A DNA stretch of 64,000 nt from Neoceratodus forsteri (Eukaryota > Chordata > Ceratodontiformes > Ceratodontidae), in assembly GCA_016271365.2 (NCBI GenBank), contig JADMNL010000028.1:96689501-96753500 (forward strand), read 5' to 3'. Positions 1 through 12,011 of this stretch are shown piece by piece. Positions within the stretch are counted from its first letter, which is position 1, and each line of letters starts with the position of its first letter. The position numbers were made by a program, and so were the translations under genes. The notes beneath the pieces are model-generated. The model was not told the DNA's origin. It searched no databases and was given only the letters and a program-made list of their open reading frames with translations.

Positions 1-1905
1 GTGTCACCTACATGTAAACTCTGTAGTGTAGCATGGTATAGCATTGTGTAGTGTCACCTATATGTAAACTCTGTAATGTAGCATGGTGTAGCATAACGTA
101 GTGTCACCTATATGTAAACTATGTTGTGTAAGATGGTGTAAGATAGTGTAGTGTTACCTACATGTAAATTCTGTTGTGTAGCATGGTGTAGCATAACGTA
201 CTGTCACCTATATATAAACTCTGTTGTGTAGCATAGTGTAGTGTCATCTACATGTAAACTCTGTAGTGTAGCATGGTGTAGCATAACATAGTGTCACCTA
301 CATGTAAACTATGCTGTGTAGGATGGTAGAAGATAGTGTAGTGTTACCTACATGTAAACTCTGTTGTGTTGCATGATGTAGTGTCACCTACATGTAAACT
401 CTGTAGTGTAGCATGGCATAGCATAGTGTAGTGTCATCTACCTGTGACTTTATAGTGTAGCATAGTGTAATGTCACCTACATGTAAACTCTGTAGTGTAG
501 TATGGTGTAGCATAGTGTAGTGTCACCTACATGTAAACTCTGTGTAGCATGGTGTAGCATAGTGTAGTGTCACCTACATGCAAACTCTGTTGTGTAGCAT
601 TGTGTAATACTGTGTAGTGTCACTTACATGTAAACTCTGTAGTGTAGCATGGTGTAACACAGTGTAGTGTCACCTACATGTAAACTCTGTTGTGTACCAT
701 GGTGTAACACAATGTAGTGTCACCTATATGTAAACACTGTAGTGTAGCATGGTGTAGCATAGTGTAGTGCCACCTACATTTAAACTCTGTTGTGCAGCAT
801 GGTGTAGCATAGTGCAGTGTCACCTACATTGAAACTCAGCTATGTACCATGGTGTAATGTAGTGTAGTGTCACCTACATGCAAACTCTGAAGTGTAGCAT
901 GGTGCAGCATAGTGTCACCTACATGTAAACTATGTCGTGTAGGATGGTGTAAGATAGTGTAATGTTACCTATATGTAAACTCTGTTGTGTAGCATGGTGT
1001 AGTGTCACCTACAGTACTTGTAAACTCCGTAGAGTAGCATGGCGTAGCATGGTGAAGTGTCACCTACCTGTAACTCTGTAGTGTAGCATAGTGTAATGTC
1101 ACCTACATGTAAACTCTGAAGTGTAGCATGGTGCAGCATAACGTACTGTCACCTACATGTAAACTCTGTTGTGTAGCATGGTGTAGTGTCAACTACATGT
1201 AAACTCTATTGTCTAGCATTGTATAGCATAGTGTAGTGTCTCCTACATGTAAACTCTATTGTGTAGCATAGTGTAGTGTCACGTACCTGTAACTCTGCAG
1301 TGTAGCATAGTGTAATATCACCTACATGTAAACTCTGTAGTGTAGCATGGTGTAGCATAACGTAGTGTCACCTATATGTAAACTGTATTGTGTAGCATGG
1401 TGTAGTGTCACCTACATGTAAACTGTGTAGTGTAGCATGGTGTAGCACAACGTAGTGTCACCTATATGTAAACTGTATTGTGTAGCATGGTGTAGTGTCA
1501 CCTACATGTAAACTGTGTAGTGTAGCATGGTGTAGCACAACGTAGTGTCACCTATATGTAAACTCTGTTGTGTAGCATTGTATAGCATAGTGTAATGTCA
1601 CCTACATGTAAACTCTGTTGTGTAGCATAGTGTAGTGTCACCTACATGTAAACTCTGTTGTGTAGCATTGTGTAGCATAGTGTAGTGTCACCTACATGTA
1701 AACTCTGTAGTGTATCATAGTGTAGTGTTACCTACATGTAAACTCTGTTGTCTAGCATTATGTAGCGTAACATACTGTCACCTATATGTAAACTCTGTTG
1801 TGTAGCATAGTGTAGTGTCACCTACATGCAAACTCTGTTGTGTACCTTGGTCTAACACAGTGTAGTGTTACCTACATGTAGACTCTGTTGTGTAGCTTCA
1901 CAAAG
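1..1905. repeat. 50-bp minisatellite array
   Basis: About 40 head-to-tail units, each opening with GTGTCACCTACATGTAAACT, then CTGTTGTGTA, then one or two decamers of the form GCATGGTGTA. Units with two decamers are 50 bp and those with one are 40 bp, so the array has a nested 10-bp sub-repeat. Units differ by point changes (CATG/TATG, GTGT/GTGC). The array is cut by the left window edge and decays after about 1,880. No coding frame runs through it. Confidence 0.95.
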
Positions 1906-2518
1906 TGTGATGTACGTGTCATGTCCCTTACTGTAATTTATTGACATTCAGAGAGGGAGCTCTGCCCAGACCTGGCTAGTATTGGATTGGTAAGGTTAAG
2001 ATTGGGACCGGACTGACATGAAGGGCCATAGTGTTTCTTTTTACATGCAAAATTCTGGGCTCTGTGTTTCTACATGCACATTGTCATTGTCTTGCACTCT
2101 TTCCTTGTCATATCATGGCATGGAAATGTGCAGTTCCCAATCAAGCACTCTTGCACATTTTCTAAGAGCCAAAAAGGTGCATAACTTTGATCCTTTGTTT
2201 TGGTGTCACCACTACTCCCTTTTTCTGCCTCTGGCTTGCATGTTTTCCTTGTTTGTCTGATTCACTGTTTTTCTCTGACTTTCTTTGTTCTTCTGCACCA
2301 TTTCTCTGTTTCTCTTCCTCCTCTTCTCTCTCCATCACCCGCTCCCACTCCCTCTCCCCCCCCCCCCACCTCCGGCATAAGTGCTTTACAAACTTTTCTC
2401 TGGTTCCTTCCATCTTTTCTCTAAAATCATGATGCAACATTATATGCTAAATTATAAAACAATGACCGGAATTGGAGCATTCTAATTAACTGACTCACAT
2501 TTTAAAGTGTTATGTGTT
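1906..2518. other. No gene seen; pyrimidine-rich tract
   Basis: Apparently single-copy DNA with a CT-rich strand at 2,270-2,420, including a C-run at 2,355-2,369. The short open frames on both strands are low-complexity Ser/Leu/Pro or Glu/Arg and are not credible proteins. Confidence 0.5.
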
Positions 2519-2705
2519 AGGGAGGCAGTATAGTGCAGTGGTTTAAGGCTCTGAGCTGCTAATCTGGAGACCTGGGTTTGAATCTTACAGCCCCCACTTG
2601 CATACTGTGTGACCCTGAGCAAGTCACTTAACTTCCCCATGCTCCCAGGTTGCTCCTGTAAACAAGCTTTCAGCTTAGTGTGTTTCACCTGCTTAAACAA
2701 CTGGG
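2519..2705 (+). mobile_element. MIR-like tRNA-derived SINE
   Basis: The head starts GGGAGGCAGTATAGTGCAGTGG (A-box-like TAGTGCAGTGG) and carries a B-box-like GGTTTGAATC near 2,575. It is followed by the MIR/CORE-type body with TGTGTGACCCTGAGCAAGTCA and ACTTAAC. The order of boxes gives plus orientation. A second copy lies at 4,838-5,020 and a reverse copy near 20.6 kb, so it is a dispersed family here. The exact subfamily cannot be named without a library search. Confidence 0.8.
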
Positions 2706-3730
2706 GAAAAAAAATTGTATTGGTTGGAAACCCTCATGTACTTTAAGGCAATTAGAAGTTAAAGTATCAAAAACAGTTATTTAAAAAAAAAAAACTCAAG
2801 TATTTTAATAATAGCATTAAGACACTCCCGGATTGGCTACCTTTATTAATCTAATCCTAAGGGCATAAGGCACTTAGCACAGTCTTGTGCCTCATTAGCC
2901 TCCCTAGAGTTAGAGTAACTAAAGGTAAGTCAGACTCCAGTCTTTCTCCCAGGCACTGGTGCTTGTTGTATGGAACTGAGAAACAATGGAACTCTGTGAA
3001 TGAATGGCATCACAGTTTGGTAGCTTTCGTAACCAGCACCCAGGGTAGAAATGGATGTATTCAGTTCTGAGGCAAAATACTGTCAAATAGTAGGGCATAA
3101 GAACAATGAAAGGCCTGTCAAGTTACTGGAATCCAAACATATTCCTTTGTTGCATGTTCTGCATTGTTCCAGCTCCATGTCTGCAAGACCACGAGTATCG
3201 TTACCAGCTTCAGCCTTTTGGCGAGAACCATCTGAACCACAAAGGGTTACAGGAAGTTCAATATGCAAATGGCCATCATTTGCCAGCCTAGGTAATGCCA
3301 CTTAATAAAATGCTGCACATAGCTTGTGAGATTCAGTCCCCTCCTATTGTGCTTTCTGGATTGATGACTCCCAAGGAAAGGAAATTAAAAAATGTGCAAA
3401 AATCCATTTACTATTAAATTCTGCTCTTTTTATCTCCCTTAAACAACACGGACATTTATCAGAATGAAATATTAGACTGGCACAGATGCTTTGTTTTACA
3501 GTAGAGATTGGGATCTTGGATGGGAATCGAACACAGTACTCCAGAGCTGATAAGAATGCTCAATGGGACTCCGACTGCTTTATAAAACATGGTGTATGGC
3601 CTGCCTACATAACTTTGTTGTATCCTCTTGGAGCATTCAGAAAACAAGTCATGTATGTTTTGTGCTGCCTTGCTATCATCAGCAGCAGAGGGAGGTCACC
3701 TATTCGATAGGTATATCTGCTAGTTAATTA
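2706..3730. other. No gene seen
   Basis: AT-rich DNA without a recognisable repeat. Open frames up to 84 codons on both strands show no family motif. An isolated GGTAAGTC near 2,924 looks like a splice donor but has no supporting exon. Confidence 0.4.
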
Positions 3731-3877
3731 AGCAATAAGGCACGACAAGGTGTGTGTTATCATGTAATAATGTCACTCCTCGGGTGGGTTGAAGCACGAG
3801 GCGAAGCCGACTGCTTCTACCACCCCAGGAGTGTCATTATTACACGATAACACACACCTTGGAGTGACCTATTGCAA
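3731..3877. mobile_element. Palindromic MITE, copy a
   Basis: The arms GTGTGTTATCATGTAATAAT and its near-exact reverse complement fold into one long hairpin. The ends read GCAATAAGGCAC and GTGACCTATTGC. The centre carries GAAGCACGAGGCGAAGCCGAC. Related hairpins with the same end motif occur at 8,989-9,138 and 29,908-30,055. No coding capacity, so a non-autonomous DNA transposon is likely. Confidence 0.75.
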
Positions 3878-4129
3878 TTATACAATGGCTCAATGTTATA
3901 GAGAACACAAAATAAAAATAAAAATGTTTTTAGTAGATTTTTAGTGAGGCAGTGTATCTTTGTTTCTGAACAAAAAAAGGATCAATAAAATCAGCACAGT
4001 GATGTTATTGTGTAATATCATCACTGTCTCAGGCACACACTGACCAATCAGAGTCCAGGAAATGTTCTTGCCATTGTATAATAGTGCTTAATCATACATG
4101 CCATTAACTTTGTCAATGTCATGGATGTT

Positions 4130-4277
4130 CCTCCCAGTAAGATGCTATGGGGACTGTTACAGCTGTACTTTGCTGAACTTACTGCATATCCCTTTCCCCT
4201 CTCCCCTGGACAGATCTGGAAACGAGCATGTCTGCTCAGTATGTCTTTCCAGATGAAACTTCTAAATAAATAAATGG
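4130..4277 (+). mobile_element. 3' end of an L2-B type LINE
   Basis: GATCTGGAAACGAGCATGTC followed by TATGTCTTTCCAGATGAAACTT and an AAATAAATAAAT tail matches the 3' end at 56,700-56,800, so this is a 5'-truncated LINE tail. It abuts an internal RT fragment of the same general family, which therefore belongs to a different insertion. Confidence 0.6.
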
Positions 4278-4281
4278 CTGA

Positions 4282-5290
4282 GTGTTAGGCTCGTTTTGTA
4301 AGTTAATGGAGCAACACTACCCACTGCCTTTTCAAATGGTGCCTTGTCTTCCCCCAGGCCATCCGTTCTGGAGTTCCTCAGGGCTCCACCCTTGTCTTTA
4401 TCCTCTTCTCCATCTTCCTGGATGTCCTGTTGTCCGTCTGTGTTTCCTCCTGCATTCCCATGTGTGCAGGTGACACTGTACTCTTAACTTCTGAGGCTTC
4501 TGTGTCCGAGCTGGAACTGTCACTGTAGTTGAACTTTGACGATTTACAATGCTGATTTCTTGCTAACCAGCTTTTGTTTAACTGCTTCCAAGACTTTTGG
4601 CACTAAGCAGAGGCAAGTGAGGCTCCAGCAAACCCCAGTGTACACGATTTTCGGTGATAATCCCTTTGCAGTTTCTCTCCACTACAAGTATCATGGTGTG
4701 TGACTGGCTCAACCCCCCTCCTCCTTCCACATTGCTATTATTCACAAAAAAACATCACCCTAAGCTTGGAACTCCAAATCGCAACAAATCTGGCCTCCCA
4801 CTTCCCGTCTACTGGGAGCTCATTCTCAAAACCTTTAGGGAGGCAGTATAGTGTAGTGTTTAAGAGCACTGAGCTGCAAAGCTGGAGAACTGGGTTTGAA
4901 TCCCACAGTCACCACTTAAATACAGTGTGACCCTGAGCAAGTCATTTAACTTTACTGTGTTCCCAGGATGCACCTTGAAACAAGCCTAGGCTTAGTGTGT
5001 GTTTCCTGGACAAAACTGTAAAAAAACATAAATTAGAAAAAATTCAATTGCTGGTGTTTGACTATGCAGATATGGTTTACAATGCATACTCCAAAACCAC
5101 CCTGGCCAAACAGGGCCATTTTTCCACTCTTTCTGCTACTTTGCTTAAAATGGTATCAAAAGCAAACAGCCAGTGGGGTGAGTTAGTGGCTGCATATATT
5201 TCTATAAAAAAGAAGTTTTTTAACTGCAAACCAAGCTGTGGGTTTGTATTTTGTCCATGCCAGTGCTTGTTAGCCCCAATCTTTGTATTT
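4282..5290 (+). pseudogene. L2-group LINE RT fragment, split by a SINE
   Basis: Translation across shifting frames gives SGVPQGSTL near 4,367 (RT block before the catalytic loop), FILFSIFLDVL, and then CAGDTVLLTS where a living enzyme has YADDTVL, so the first catalytic aspartate is lost. After the SINE at 4,838-5,020 the sequence resumes with VFDYADMVYN, the LINE carboxy-terminal block. The closest relative in this window is the element at 54.24-55.72 kb. Several stops and frame changes show a dead copy. The family is an APE-type non-LTR retrotransposon whose RT copies its own RNA at a nicked target. Confidence 0.7.
4838..5020 (+). mobile_element. MIR-like SINE nested in LINE RT
   Basis: Same head and body as the SINE at 2,519: GGGAGGCAGTATAGTGTAGTG, B-box-like GGGTTTGAATCC, and GTGTGACCCTGAGCAAGTCA. 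It interrupts the LINE RT between ILKTF and the VFDYADMVYN block, so it inserted after the LINE. Confidence 0.8.
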
Positions 5291-5690
5291 GCTTAAAAGA
5301 GTCCGCCTCTTACCTATCGTTGCTTCCTCTGTTCTGATCTTTCTCTTCCTTCCCCAGATGCCCATCGCCTCTCTCACTGCTCCTCATTCCTAGCTGAAGA
5401 CTGGCTCACCTCCCTACCCCTCCTCCTTCCTCTCCCCATCCATCCCTTTCTCCTACTCTCTTCACTGTTCCAGTGCTCATTCTTTTCACATCCCTCACTG
5501 CAAATCCTCTACAGGCCAGAATACCTTGTCTGTTCCTCTCTCTGCTCTCTTCCTCTTCCCCACTAAACTATCACCCTCCATCCACTCTCTCTCAAATCAC
5601 TACTGCCATCTCACTTTTCTCAGGTCTGCTGTTGTGATTAGTTGCCTTCCTCTCTCCTTCATAGATATTTCCTGTTTGCATACACATCTA
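5291..5690 (+). mobile_element. Probable LINE 3' part, pyrimidine-rich
   Basis: CT-rich sequence in the position and style of the carboxy terminus and 3' region of the LINE at 54.2-55.7 kb. Similarity is by composition and short words only, so the call is tentative. Confidence 0.35.
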
Positions 5691-5775
5691 TCTGTCTGTC
5701 TATCTATCTATCTATCTACAGATAGTGTCTGTATGTCTGTCTGTCTATCTATCTATCTGTCTGTCTATCTCATAC
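5687..5775. repeat. (TATC)n/(TGTC)n microsatellite
   Basis: Interrupted tetranucleotide runs of CTAT and CTGT. Confidence 0.95.
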
Positions 5776-6390
5776 AGTTACTGTTAACACCTGTATACAG
5801 TATCAGGACTGTGTTGGTGTTTCATTAAAAACAGTCATATTCAGAGGCTTATATCTCAGTCGTTTTAGACCTTAGGACTATGAGATTTGGCATGCAGCTT
5901 CTCAGACCTAGGGCCCTCCAAAATCCATGATGATTCCTTTTGTACTTTTTGAGACATTAAGGGCCAAAATTATGTATTTTTTCCCAATTTACTACCTAAA
6001 TGTTTGCACTCAGCTACTGTAAATAAATGGCTAAATGATGAGGCATGAAACTTCACATGTTTTGTAGGTATCATATGAGCATAGGTCCCTCTGGGTTTTG
6101 TTAAAAAAAAATTAGTTTTTCAGTTAATTGGGATTAATTGGCCATGCATGTGCGTTGAAAAAAATCACAGAGAAAAATAGCTAAAACTACGTAATTACTT
6201 TTTTCATGTTAAAGGTCAACAGGAACAAAAACTTTTAGGTAAGGTAACTTTAATTTGCTAAAACTTAAGGGGGGCAGTTTAGTGTGTGTGAGGGAGGGTC
6301 AGTATGCGTTACACAATTTGTTTATTTTTTTAATGCAAATTGTGCTTGAAGCCAAAAGTCGTTATTGAGGTTATGAATTACTTTTTTTTA
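5776..6390. other. No gene seen; AT-rich
   Basis: AT-rich stretch with homopolymer T and A runs and no recognisable repeat or frame. Confidence 0.4.
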
Positions 6391-6541
6391 AATATTTGTT
6401 TCATGGCAGTTTTCATGCTTTGCAACTGTTTTCAGTTTTTAAAATATTCTTGTTTCATGATGATTTTTGTACTTCGTAATGGTTTTAAATTATTAAAATA
6501 TTCTTGTTTTACAATGTTTTTTGTGCTTTGTGACCATTTTT
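6391..6541. repeat. Three tandem units of about 54 bp
   Basis: Units begin AAATATTTGTTTCATGG, AAATATTCTTGTTTCATG and AAATATTCTTGTTTTACA and end with a diverged TTTGTGACC-type block. The array stops exactly where family T copy 1 begins. Confidence 0.7.
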
Positions 6542-8800
6542 ATGTTGGCGTGCATGCATATGCAAGCAACATCTTGTGGCTGTAGCACATTTCAGAGGTG
6601 TGTCAGTGTTGTGGTGAATGCAAAGGATGCTTTAGTGGGTGCGTCCCTCAGCCGCCAACCACAGAGCATGCTGCCGATGACAGCAGTTTCAGAGAGCGCC
6701 ACAGAGTTGAAATGACTCTGCCACTGCAATCAGAGACAGGCTTGTCGATGCAGCGGCAGATGGCATGCCTCCATTACGTGGCTTTCCTGGTGAAACATTT
6801 CAGTACATATGGCGGCTCCTGCCATCTGCCACACAATCTCCAGAAAGCCAACATCGGCGTGCCCAATCTCCTTGTGGGGATGTTCCCCCCCACATACATT
6901 ATGTGGCACACTATAACATGGTGGCTCCTGCCGCCTGCCACACACTCCCAAAAAGCTGACATCGGGGTGCCCAATCATTGTGTTGGCATCCCCCCTCTTA
7001 GTGTGTCTTTCCTCTTACTGTGTCTTTCCTCTTACTGTGTCTTTCCTGGTTAAACAGATCCCCTTTCCTTTCTGACACCGGGATGCCCACTCCAGGTGTC
7101 GGTTGCATGTCCCCCTCATCTCTATACCTTGCCGACATTGGGGTGCCTAATCCCCTTGTCAGCAGCACCCCACCTAAATTGTGGCACACTGGGAGCCCAC
7201 TCCAGTGTGCCCTCTTTTTTTATGTAACCTGTAAATAAAGAAAACCTTTCCTTGTGGTCTTTTTTTCCCCTGAAAACAAGAAAACGGTCCACCATTATCT
7301 CCCTTGTACCCTCCCCATCCCCACCCTCCTCTGCACACCCACCTCCCACACACCCTCACTTATACTTACGCTCCGGAGGTCAGGAGCCATGATCTTCTCT
7401 GAACTGGGACATGTCTGCGCTCTTCAAAGCCGAACTGCAAACTGAAGAAATGATGGTAAGCATTATAATGGGAGGCAATGGGGTATTTCAACTTAGGTTG
7501 ATATCTCAGCCATTTTTTGGAAGTTTGGCCCCACATTTTCAACATGGGGTTCTTGGGACCCGGCCTCATGAACTTGTCACTATCATTTAGTTTCTCAGTC
7601 CTGAAAGGTAATTTTGTGGTTGCTGTGTGGAATCACCTTTTGGGACCAATTTACAAAACAACAGTGCCACTGTTCATGAGGGGAGGCCCCAAAAAGTCAA
7701 TGTTACAAATTTGGTGAAAAAATCCCCAAATGACTGCATTACGAGCGTGCATTGTGCAGTCTCTACGCACGCTTGTAACTTTGCCAATTTTTAATATGTT
7801 CTCCCCAGCTTTTCAACATTGCCATTTTTTCACACTTCTGTATGAGAAGTATAGCTGTCATTTTTCACATCCTTCCTGAAATGTGTTTTCACACCTGTGG
7901 TGCAAAATGGTGCGGTCACTGTGAGAAATCAACTTTCAGGACAGATTAACAAAATCACAGTGCCACTGTTCATGAGGAGAGGTTCAAACATGCCCATGTT
8001 GAAAATCTGGTAAAAATTCCAAAAAATGATTGCATTACAAGCGCGCATTGTGCAGTTTCTACTCATGACTTTGCCAATTTTTCATATTTTCACTACAGAT
8101 TTTCAAAATTGCTATGTTTACACACCACCTCATGAACAGTATAGCTGTCATTTTTCACATCCTGCCAGAAATGTGTTTTTACACCTGTGGTGCCAAATTG
8201 CACAGTCGCTGTGCAAATCCACCTTTCGGGACTGAGTAACAAAATGATAATGCCAGTGTTCATGAGGTGGAGTCACAAAAATCCCATTTTGAAAATTTGG
8301 AGCGAAAATATCAAGAAACGGCTGGGGTGTTAGGGTTTCCAGCCATAACGCTCTACTCTGTAGAGACTGACAGGTATTGGGGGTGTGACTTGGGATCACT
8401 GACTATAATGCTCACGTCATTCCACCTCCGCCCTGCAGCCAGTGACAGGCATCGAAGTGTTTCTTAGGGTCTTCGGCCCCGGTGTTCACCTCATTCTCCT
8501 ATACCACACCCATCTCGGAATATTTCCTTATGGAATGGGGGTGAGAATAAGGCCTGAAGACCCCAAGGCGCACCACAACACCTGTCAGTGTCTGCAGGGT
8601 AGGGTGAGGTGAAATGACGTGAGCATTATGGGCGATGACCCAAAGGCACACCCCCACTACCTGTCAATCTCTGCAGGGTGGGGATGGGGTTGGCATCAGT
8701 TCAACACTTCACTGTCATTTCTATTATGCATCTCTCTAACTCCTGCACTACCAATGACAATGCCAGCAAGCCAACATTTGGCATTGACAAGCGCTTGTTA
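6542..8800 (+). mobile_element. Family T copy 1 (unclassified, inverted ends)
   Basis: The 5' end reads ATGTTGGCGTGC and the 3' end, reversed, reads ATGTTGGCTTGC, with the outer cap GGCATTGACAAGCGCTTGTT. Internal plan: a minisatellite with GGGTGCCCAATC words (6,840-7,190), a hairpin built on CTGAAAGGTAATTT / AATCACCTTTTGGGACC (about 7,598-7,646), two tandem units of about 292 bp (7,640-8,230) with CATGAGG and TTGAAAATTTGG words, and a palindrome (8,341-8,690). No open frame resembles a transposase, so it is probably non-autonomous. Copies 2-5 share the same plan. Superfamily unknown: TIR and hairpin point to a DNA transposon, but I see no reliable target duplication. Confidence 0.75.
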
Positions 8801-8988
8801 ATATTTTATACTTAAATGTTAAAGGATGATAGTTTACTCTCTGTGATAGAGAAGTTTACATACAGATACAATGGGCCCAATGGGCACGCACTAACATGTT
8901 AAAGAGCACCACTCACCTGCTATTACCAGGGTATGCAGGGCCGGAATTCACTTTCCCTGTTTAGACTGACGAATGGTTCTGTATTTAA

Positions 8989-9138
8989 GTAATACAGCAT
9001 GATAAGGGGTGCTTCATGATGGGATAATGGTCCACCTCAGATGGGTTGAAGCATGAGTGAAGCCAAGTACTTCCACCACCTAAGAAGGGTCATTAGCCCA
9101 TGATAACATACCCTTGAAGTGCCTTATTGTGATTATGA
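8989..9138. mobile_element. Palindromic MITE, copy b
   Basis: The left arm CATGATGGGATAATGGTCCAC pairs with GGGTCATTAGCCCATGATAA. Ends ATACAGCATGATAAGG / TGCCTTATTGTGATTAT match copy a (3,731). The loop region has GAAGCATGAGTGAAGCC. It lies directly upstream of family T copy 2. Confidence 0.65.
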
Positions 9139-9152
9139 AATGGGTCCTTTTC

Positions 9153-11332
9153 ATGTTGTCTTGCACTCAAGCACAAACAACATATTGTGGTGCCTTGGAA
9201 TAGCAGGTTTTGGAGGTGCGGTCGTGTTGTGGCCAATGGCGCCACTGCTTTTTCAGGCTGTGCTCTGTGGCATCAATTAAATTGCATGCTGTCTATGACA
9301 GCAGTGCAAAAGCATGTCACCAACTTGAAACAATTTCACCGCTGCAATGAGGAAGTGATCCATCATTGCAGAGTGTGCCTTGCCTGGTGTAACATTTCAA
9401 TAAACGTGGCGGCAGCTATCGCTGACCACCTCTCAAAGTCCCATCTGAAAGGTGACATTGGGGGTGCCCAATCCTCATGTCAGCATGCCCCCTCCCCAGT
9501 TCATTTGACAACACAGCCCATTCCCTGCTGACATAATGTCCCCCTATTTATTTATTTTGGATGCCAAGGGGGTGCCCAATCCACCTCGGCATCATGCGCC
9601 CCAACTCAGACACATTTTGTGCTGCCGAGACTGAATCAACTCACTCTCAGTTTCCAGTCCCTCCCAAAAACACACGGAGGTGGCACACTGAGAGCCCACC
9701 CTAGTGTGCCAAAATACACCTGTAAAAGAAAAAGTCCTGCAATGTCTTTTTTTTTTTTAACTGTAAAAAGAGAAAATGGTCCCGCGTTGTCTCCGGTGCC
9801 TCCTCCCCTAATCTGCACCCACCCTCTGCGTACCCCACCTCCCCTCACCCCCCTCACCCCATACTTACTTCCAGAGCCTGGCACAATGATCTTTGGTGGA
9901 GCAGGAACACGTCTGCATTCTTCAAAGTCAACTGCGAACTGAAGAAATGCCAGTAAGCTTTATAATGGCGAAAATGGGGGGGGGGGTTCAACTTAGGTGG
10001 CTATCTCAGCCATTTTTGTGACTTTTGGCTCCAAATTTTCAACATGGGATTCTTGGGACTCCACCTCATGAACTCAGTCACTGTCATATCGTTATTCGGT
10101 CCCGAAAGGTGATTTCATGGTCACTGTGTGAAATCACCTTTCGGGACCGACTAATGAAACGACAGAGTCACTGTTCATGAGGTGGGCTCTCAAAAAGCCT
10201 ATGTTGCAAATCTGGTGAAAAAATCCTAAAAAAATGACTGTGTTATGAGCATGTGTTGCACAGTTTCCACGCACACTTGTAAGTTAGAGAATTTTTAATA
10301 TTTTCACTCCAGATTTTCAACATTGCCATTTTTTCACATCTCCTTATGAACAGTATAGCTGTCATTTTTCACATCCTGGCCGAAATGTGTTTTCACACTT
10401 CTGATGCAGAATAGCACAGTAGCTGTGAGAAATCCACGTTTGGGACAGATTAAGAAAATCACAGTGACACTGTTCATGAGTGGAGGTCTCAAAATGCCTA
10501 TGTTGAAAATTTGGTGACAAAATTCCACAAAATGACTGTGTTACGAGTATGCAATGCACAGTTTCCATGGACGCTCATAACCTCTGGAATTTTTTACATT
10601 TTCACTCCAGATTTTTAACATTGCCATTTCTTCACATCTCCTTATGAACTGTACAGCTGTCATTTTTCACATCCTGTCTGAAATGTGTTTTCGCACATCT
10701 GGCACAGAATGGAACAGTCAGTGTGGGAAATCAATGTTTGGGACAGATTAACAAAATCACAGTGCCACTGTTCATGAGCAGAGGTCCCAAATGTTTTCAT
10801 CAGGTTGGGTCACAAACAGGCCATATAGAAAATGTGGAGTGCAAATACCAACTAACACCTGGGATGTTAGGGTTTCTAACCATAACATCCCACCCTGTAG
10901 AGACTGATAGGCATCAGGGATGTGCCTTTGGATTGTCGGCTGTAATGCTCATGCCATTCCACCCCCACCCTGCAGCCAGTCACAGGCATCAAGGTGTGCC
11001 TTAGACACTTCGGCCCCAAACTTCACCCATTCTCCTATACTGCACTCATCTCAATGTACTTCCTTATTGAATGGGGTGAGTGTAAGGTCCGACAACCCCA
11101 AGGCACAACACAACACTTGTCAGAGTCTGCAGGGTGGGGTGAGGAGAAATGGCATGAGCGTTATGGCCAATGACCCAATGGCACACCTCAATGGCTGTCA
11201 GTCTCTGCAGGGTGGGGTGGGGTTGACGTTGGTTCCATACTTCACTGCCATTCCTATTATGCATCTCTTCAACTCCTGCACTACCAATGCCAATGCCAGC
11301 AAGACAACATTTGGCATTGACAAATGCTTGTT
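9153..11332 (+). mobile_element. Family T copy 2
   Basis: The ends ATGTTGTCTTGC and (reversed) ATGTTGTCTTGC are identical over 12 bases, with the outer cap GGCATTGACAAATGCTTGTT. Internal features in order: GGGTGCCCAATCC words (9,450-9,580); a perfect hairpin at 10,098-10,148 (20-bp stems, 11-base loop); tandem units of about 298 bp from 10,140; and a palindrome at 10,876-11,226. G- and C-runs near 9,970 are slippage-prone. Open frames differ between copies and are not conserved, so no protein is supported. It lies about 350 bp after copy 1 in the same orientation. Confidence 0.75.
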
Positions 11333-11794
11333 AGTAAATTGGATGCATTTTTCAGACATATTTTTCTTGAGCTACTTTCAGCCGGGCTGTTGTGCTGGGA
11401 TAATGATCCTGCTGAAAGTACCTCTTAGCCAATCAGAAGCCAGCATTCCTTCTACCCATTTCATATTTGTGCATGATATTCCATGCTCTCTGGGGGACCC
11501 ATCCTCAGTTGGACTATCAGCTTTCAACTGAAATGGCCAGCTGCTCTCATGGCCCATGTGAGCAGGGGATTATGCTTCACAGCACCACATGGAAGAACTG
11601 TCTCCCATTCAGTAGAAGTCCTTCTGGCTTTTCACAGATCAGAAAGGGCTCAGTGAAAAGTATGTTACGGGTTATCTTTGTCCAGGGGTCTGAAGGCCAT
11701 GAGTAAATTAAGTTAGTATACAAATTTCTTCAAGTAAGGAAATTTATGGCAAAAAAAAAATGTTAATGCTTGTTTGTACTGCTCAAACTGCAAA
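11333..11794. other. No gene seen
   Basis: Single-copy-looking DNA. CTTAGCCAATCAGAAG near 11,428 is a CCAAT-type word that also occurs in the dispersed element at 37.84 kb, but no promoter is supported. Confidence 0.35.
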
Positions 11795-12011
11795 CCACAC
11801 ACAAGGGCAACAGCGAGGATTGAACCCAACGCTCCGAATGGGGTTCATTTTTCCAAATTTCACAACAGGAATGTAGCAGACTTTCAATTCATGGGCATTG
11901 ACCATGTGAAGGCAAACCCATGTGGTGGAGACAGAGTAAACAAACTATTGCACTGCGAAGCAATGTGGATCTACATGCTAAAGGCACTTGTACCAGCTGG
12001 GCTAAATGACA
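11795..12011 (-). mobile_element. tRNA-headed SINE, interrupted
   Basis: On the minus strand TTAGCCCAGCTGGTACAAGT resembles a tRNA A-box region and GGGTTCAATCCTCGC a B box/T arm, 150-200 bases apart. The separation is larger than in a tRNA, so this is a degenerate SINE rather than a tRNA gene. The giant hairpin element that follows lies in its head and duplicates part of it. Confidence 0.4.

Noticed and set aside
1..1905. Array of regular direct repeats as a CRISPR
   Set aside because: Units are contiguous with no unique spacers, and the surroundings are animal retrotransposons.
5526..5828. 100-codon frame over the TATC array
   Set aside because: The frame is the translation of a microsatellite and CT-rich DNA; no motif.
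6598..7053. 151-codon frame in family T copy 1 as a transposase
   Set aside because: Much of it is minisatellite translation, there is no DDE-type spacing, and the other copies do not preserve it.
10920..11531. 203-codon frame across the end of family T copy 2
   Set aside because: It runs through the 3' palindrome and out into flanking DNA, and is not kept in copies 1 or 3.
11800..12011. A tRNA gene on the minus strand
   Set aside because: The box-like parts are 150-200 bases apart and no cloverleaf can be drawn; a SINE is a better fit.
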